DNA of 64,000 bases from Psychrobacillus sp. OK032 (GTDB lineage Bacteria; Bacillota; Bacilli; Bacillales_A; Planococcaceae): positions 62,001 through 126,000 of the forward strand of contig NZ_FOGY01000010.1 in the NCBI RefSeq assembly GCF_900111345.1. Direction: 5' to 3'. The notes beneath the pieces were generated by a model. That model saw nothing but the letters and a program-made list of their open reading frames with translations. It made no database searches and was not told the DNA's origin. How positions within the stretch are numbered: position 1 is the stretch's first letter; each line of letters begins with the position of its first letter. Positions 60,712-64,000 of the stretch are shown here, one piece after another. Both the position numbers and the translations under genes were made by a program.

Positions 60712-60807
60712 ATGCTTCCAGTTGTTAAAATTAAAATTATGATACAAGACATTCCCTTCGAGCGCATTATTCAATTTACCATGCAAGGACTTAGGAAAAA
60801 AGACTAA
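60712..60807 (+). CDS. Possible 31-residue peptide
   Basis: Between two minus-strand genes (60535-60848) an ATG opens MLPVVKIKIMIQDIPFERIIQFTMQGLRKKD, ending at TAA 60805-60807 directly against a long hairpin terminator. GAGGTG lies 12 nt upstream, further than ideal. The peptide is amphipathic and basic. No homologue is known to me. The plus-strand terminator supports transcription, but the hairpin also serves the convergent gene, so it is only a candidate. Confidence 0.35.
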   Translation: MLPVVKIKIMIQDIPFERIIQFTMQGLRKKD

Positions 60808-60856
60808 AAATAAAAAATAAAAGCGCACAGAATTGGCGCTTTTATTTTTTATTTTT
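60806..60856. terminator. Long bidirectional terminator
   Basis: AAAAATAAAAAATAAAAGCGC (60806-60826) pairs fully with 60836-60856 around a 9-nt loop: a 21-bp stem with A/T-rich ends on both strands. Confidence 0.92.
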
Positions 60857-62048
60857 TTCTTTGTCTTATATAAACGTATAAAAACCCAAAGGCACTTAAA
60901 AAACGTAATATGGAGCTAGTATACATTGCATTCTCCATACCAAATAGATCTAGAAACCAAATGCCAACTTGTGGAGCAATGAAAGCCACAAAAGCGAGTA
61001 AAACATTGTACGTCGTTATACAATACGTACGAGAATGCTCAGGAGATTTCTCTAATAATAAATTAAATAATATTAATACTGTACCAGATAGAAAGAAACC
61101 CGAAGTAGTTTGAATGAGTGTTAAATAATACAAATTTGTAGAGAGTACAACTAAAAAAGGAGTGGTTGCCATTCCAAGTGCTGCCCATATAAATACACGC
61201 ATATTGGAATATTTATCAGCCCATTTTTTCCATAGAGGAAATGTTATTATTTGCATAAGCATACTACCAACGGAGAACATGCTAATCCAAAAAATAGTTG
61301 CTCCAGCCACACGAACGTTATAAATATTGAAAAGTCCCCAAGCCATTTGCCAAGCAAAGTTAAAAAAGAGCGCCGCAGCTAAGAACCAAACGTAATTAGA
61401 ATGTTTAAAAATACTCCAGTCCATTAATTTCTTTTTTGGTAAGTCATCTTCTACTTTCACAACATCTTCTTCATGTTTCAATAAGAAAAATACCTCTAAC
61501 AAACCAAAGACGAAAGCAATTGCAAATAGGATCTGATAGGCAATAATACTTTCCGAAGCGTCCTTCATTAAAATACCGATCAGTAATGTCGACACCAGCC
61601 CTACCATCGTTAGTAAACGATTTCGATCACTAAAAAACTGTCCCCTTCTAGATTCCTCAATCATCCCACTAATAAGCGTTTGCCACCCTACATTAGCGAC
61701 CGTATTCGGTACACTAATAAAAGCAATGATCGCTAAAAATGCCCATGATTGAGTGGAGGAAGATGGCAAATAAACAACAATTACAATGAACAAAAACATT
61801 AACCTGGCGAGGAGCACAGACATGGCCACTAGTTTCTTTTGAGCATTAGCTCTGTTTAATAATATTGCTGCTGGAATAGTCATTAATAGTGCAATAAAAG
61901 GAGGCAACGAACTTATTAGCCCAACTTGATAATTAGTAGCTCCTAATATCGTAATTGCGAATATTGGAAAAAAATTATTTGAAAAGTTAAGTGCTATAGT
62001 TGAAGCCATTCCATGATAAATACTAATTTTTTCATTATACGTTCTCAT
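60849..62048 (-). CDS. MFS transporter
   Basis: A 399-residue major facilitator with about 12 helices. The helix 2-3 region is PAAILLNRANAQKKLV, and DRNRLLTMVGLVSTLLIG and NFAWQMAWGLFNIYNVRVAGATIFW are typical of the UMF-type/sugar-like transporters of Bacilli. The RBS is weak (CGGAA). Substrate unknown; monocistronic. Confidence 0.88.
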   Translation of the reverse strand: MRTYNEKISIYHGMASTIALNFSNNFFPIFAITILGATNYQVGLISSLPPFIALLMTIPAAILLNRANAQKKLVAMSVLLARLMFLFIVIVVYLPSSSTQSWAFLAIIAFISVPNTVANVGWQTLISGMIEESRRGQFFSDRNRLLTMVGLVSTLLIGILMKDASESIIAYQILFAIAFVFGLLEVFFLLKHEEDVVKVEDDLPKKKLMDWSIFKHSNYVWFLAAALFFNFAWQMAWGLFNIYNVRVAGATIFWISMFSVGSMLMQIITFPLWKKWADKYSNMRVFIWAALGMATTPFLVVLSTNLYYLTLIQTTSGFFLSGTVLILFNLLLEKSPEHSRTYCITTYNVLLAFVAFIAPQVGIWFLDLFGMENAMYTSSILRFLSAFGFLYVYIRQRKK

Positions 62049-62127
62049 AAATTCCGTCCATTCCTAAAAATAATAAAGGATATGCTAGAATTATATACTC
62101 GTATGAGGAGAAAACAAGTACTTCGAA

Positions 62128-62220
62128 CAACAAAAGCGCAAGCGCCTGTCTTTGCCCCCGAGGGGAAACGCTCTTCTGCGACGAGCTGTGCGCAGGAGCA
62201 AGGCGCTGGAGTCTGGATGT
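62128..62220. repeat. Second GC-rich intergenic repeat type (AAGCGCAAGCGCC)
   Basis: AAAGCGCAAGCGCCTGTC at the left and GGCGCTGGAGTC at the right flank a hairpin-rich core in an AT-rich intergenic region. Such AAGCGCTTGCGCC-bordered elements are common intergenic repeats in Bacillaceae by my recollection; the sequence differs from the other repeat family here. Confidence 0.6.
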
Positions 62221-62286
62221 AGAAATTCTTATAGAAAGCTATTCACATGTTAGAATTTTATAATTTCCTAAGAAGACAAAAAAAAT

Positions 62287-63309
62287 TTATCCTGTTTGGC
62301 TGAATCTCTTTTTCGCATAAACATACGTAACGGCAAGCGCTGACACTAACACTAATCCTTTAATAATATCGAATGCATAATATGGCAAGTTCAAGATTGT
62401 TAAACCGTTTAGCAAAATACCAATTACCGCCGCTCCAAAAAACGTTCCGATCGCATTTGGCTTCCCTGCCCCAAGTACAGAGTAACCAACAAAAACAGCC
62501 GCTACGGCTTCCATTAACATGGGTGCACCAGCATCAATTTGTCCCGAACCAACACGTGCAGTAAACAATATACCTGCCATGGATGCAAACACACCAGAAA
62601 TCACATACGCCGCAAATTTCACTTTACGAGTATTTACACCAGACAAAGTAGCAGCTTCTGCATTTCCACCTGTCATATATAAAACTCGTCCCCAACGAGT
62701 ATGATGGAGTACTACATAAGCTATTAACACCATTCCTAGCATGATCCATACAGGAACCGGCAAACCAAGCATTCTTCCCTGACCAATCCAAAGAAACGCC
62801 TCAGATAATTGACCTGGAGCTGTACCACCAGCAGTAAGTGGCATATTGTTGTAAATAGAATAACCTTCCGTGTATGTACGATGAAAACCTGCAACAATAT
62901 ACATCATACTTAATGTTGCAAGCAAATCAGGAATTCCTAATACAACTATTAGAAAACTATTGAGTACACCTACTATGATTCCTACTAAAATTGGTAAAAT
63001 GATAACGAGCCAAAGCGGCATTTCATACCATACCATTAAGGAAGCTGTTACGACTGTTGACAACGACATCGTGGATCCAACCGATAGATCAAACCCGCCT
63101 ACCACTAAAGTAAAGGTGACCCCTAACGCTAGTAACGTAACAATAGATATCGAGCGTAAAATATCTGTAAAGTTAGCATAAGTTAAAAATGCTTCACTAA
63201 TGGAACTAAAATACAATATAATGATGATTAATAATGCAATAGCCCCGTACTTAAATAAAAACTGAATTCCACTTTCCTTAATCTTATTCTTCTTTCCCAC
63301 CGCTTGCAT
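62287..63309 (-). CDS. Ribose-type sugar ABC transporter permease (RbsC family)
   Basis: A 340-residue BPD_transp_2-type permease with about ten helices. VGGFDLSVGSTMSLSTVVTASLM, GIPDLLATLSMMYIVAG and VNTRKVKFAAYVISGVFASMAGIL are RbsC-family segments. The ATG at 63309 has AAAGGA upstream and overlaps the ATPase by 26 nt; earlier starts would lie further inside the ATPase gene. The sugar or nucleoside cargo is not determined. Confidence 0.93.
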   Translation of the reverse strand: MQAVGKKNKIKESGIQFLFKYGAIALLIIIILYFSSISEAFLTYANFTDILRSISIVTLLALGVTFTLVVGGFDLSVGSTMSLSTVVTASLMVWYEMPLWLVIILPILVGIIVGVLNSFLIVVLGIPDLLATLSMMYIVAGFHRTYTEGYSIYNNMPLTAGGTAPGQLSEAFLWIGQGRMLGLPVPVWIMLGMVLIAYVVLHHTRWGRVLYMTGGNAEAATLSGVNTRKVKFAAYVISGVFASMAGILFTARVGSGQIDAGAPMLMEAVAAVFVGYSVLGAGKPNAIGTFFGAAVIGILLNGLTILNLPYYAFDIIKGLVLVSALAVTYVYAKKRFSQTG

Positions 63310-64000
63310 ACAACAAAATCCTTTCCTGGGTTGCATCTCCCCGTGAAAATTCCTTCACGATTTGCCCGTTATACATAACTAAAATACGATCGGAAATATT
63401 AATTGCTTCTTGAATTTCGCTTGAAAAATAAAGACAGCCTTTTCCACTCTCCGCTAGTTCACGAATAAGCCGGAAAATATCTGCTTTTGCTCCAATATCG
63501 ACACCTTTTGTCGGTTCATCGAACAAATAGAGGATGGAATCACGCGAAATCCATTTACCGATCACTACTTTCTGTTGATTTCCACCACTTAAATGAACGA
63601 GTGGTGTTTCCGTGTTATCCGTTTTAATTTGTAATCGCTTGATAATATCCTTCGCAAAACTTTTTTCAGCGCTTTTATTCATAAATAATAGATTAGAAAA
63701 CTTTCGTAAGTTGGGAAAAGAAGCATTCGTTTGTAATGATTCATGTACGAATAACCCTTCTTTTCGACGTTCTTCTGGAATAAGTGCCATCCCTGCATTA
63801 ATAGCATCTCCGGGATGTTTCACTCTTAATTCCTTACCTGAAAGCTTCACACTTCCTTTTGTTAGTGACACTAAGCCAAATAATGTTTTCGCTAACTCCG
63901 TTTTCCCCGCTCCTACAAGACCAACAATACCGACAATCTCTCCTTCTGAAACGGTAAATGAAAGATTGTTTAACTTGTTACCGTCAGACAGTTCTTTTAC
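63284..64000 (-). CDS. Ribose-type sugar ABC transporter ATP-binding protein (C-terminal half; runs off the window)
   Basis: Reading from the right edge in frame, the sequence begins VKELSDGNKLNNLSF, Walker A GLVGAGKTE (a variant P-loop seen in the second domain of RbsA-like double ATPases), the LIPEERRKEGLF block, signature LSGGNQQKVVIGKW, Walker B LYLFDEPTKGVD. A GTG at 63871 is internal. The first ATPase domain and substrate-binding protein should lie beyond the window. Confidence 0.93.
   Translation of the reverse strand, partial: VKELSDGNKLNNLSFTVSEGEIVGIVGLVGAGKTELAKTLFGLVSLTKGSVKLSGKELRVKHPGDAINAGMALIPEERRKEGLFVHESLQTNASFPNLRKFSNLLFMNKSAEKSFAKDIIKRLQIKTDNTETPLVHLSGGNQQKVVIGKWISRDSILYLFDEPTKGVDIGAKADIFRLIRELAESGKGCLYFSSEIQEAINISDRILVMYNGQIVKEFSRGDATQERILLYASGGKEE

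Overview
The window looks like a chromosomal segment of a low-GC, spore-forming Firmicute of the Bacillales, most probably the Planococcaceae (Psychrobacillus/Lysinibacillus/Sporosarcina type). Evidence is the ctsR-mcsA-mcsB heat-shock cluster with a canonical CtsR operator, a complete dppABCDE-ykfABCD operon in the same order as in Bacillus subtilis, an S-box (SAM-I) riboswitch, an mntABCD operon, an RsbR paralogue, coat-like proteins, strong AGGAGG-type ribosome binding sites and frequent GTG/TTG starts. No phage, plasmid, IS transposase, CRISPR array, rRNA or tRNA was recognised. The genus is an inference from gene content.

Layout. 1-1.6 kb (minus): mcsB (cut by the edge), mcsA, ctsR. 1.9-3.4 kb (minus): an rsgA paralogue and a GNAT acetyltransferase. 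3.7-13.2 kb (minus): the nine-gene dpp-ykf operon, which imports peptides (DppBCDE, YkfD) and dismantles cell-wall murein peptides (DppA, YkfA, YkfB, YkfC); a CodY-like box lies just downstream of its promoter. 13.4-15.4 kb: a CotD-like coat protein and a MetE-like methyltransferase under an S-box riboswitch. 15.6-19.3 kb (plus): BCCT transporter, CorA, RtcB. 19.3-22.1 kb (minus): membrane proteins, acyl-CoA thioesterase, DUF4003 protein. 22.2-29.2 kb: RluF-type pseudouridine synthase, an SRPBCC-ArsR pair behind a highly structured leader, a divergent MurE-like ligase, a serine hydrolase, an RsbR paralogue, VOC and ASCH proteins. 29.3-36.9 kb (mostly plus): ArsR-SulP operon with a perfect palindromic operator, AlaX-L, a QFPG-repeat coat-like protein, MarR-MFS, a Cu/Zn SOD lipoprotein and a CAP-domain protein. 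37-44.6 kb (minus): AlkD-NfrA, DUF1646, ALDH-DUF779, and an Rrf2-controlled luciferase-like oxidoreductase/NAD(P)-binding pair with two identical-geometry operators. 44.8-50.7 kb: YitT protein, CoA transferase with a neighbouring LytTR regulator, a TRM11-like methyltransferase, a cytosolic beta-lactamase-fold protein. 51-56.2 kb: VOC, pirin, then mntABCD with two MntR-like boxes. 56.2-64 kb: a tetracycline-type ribosomal protection GTPase whose promoter abuts an eight-copy TTTTTGC repeat, SRPBCC, methyltransferase, CapA, a possible 31-residue peptide, an MFS protein, and the end of a ribose-type ABC transporter.

The most unusual items are in the DNA rather than the proteins: a heptanucleotide repeat touching a TATAAT box, a family of long GC-rich intergenic inverted repeats, a 21-nt periodic GACAAA array that is also an in-frame heptapeptide repeat, a leader with mutually exclusive hairpins, and paired operators that define regulator binding sites. 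I found no clearly new multi-gene defence or biosynthetic system; most genes form standard Bacillales housekeeping and accessory sets.
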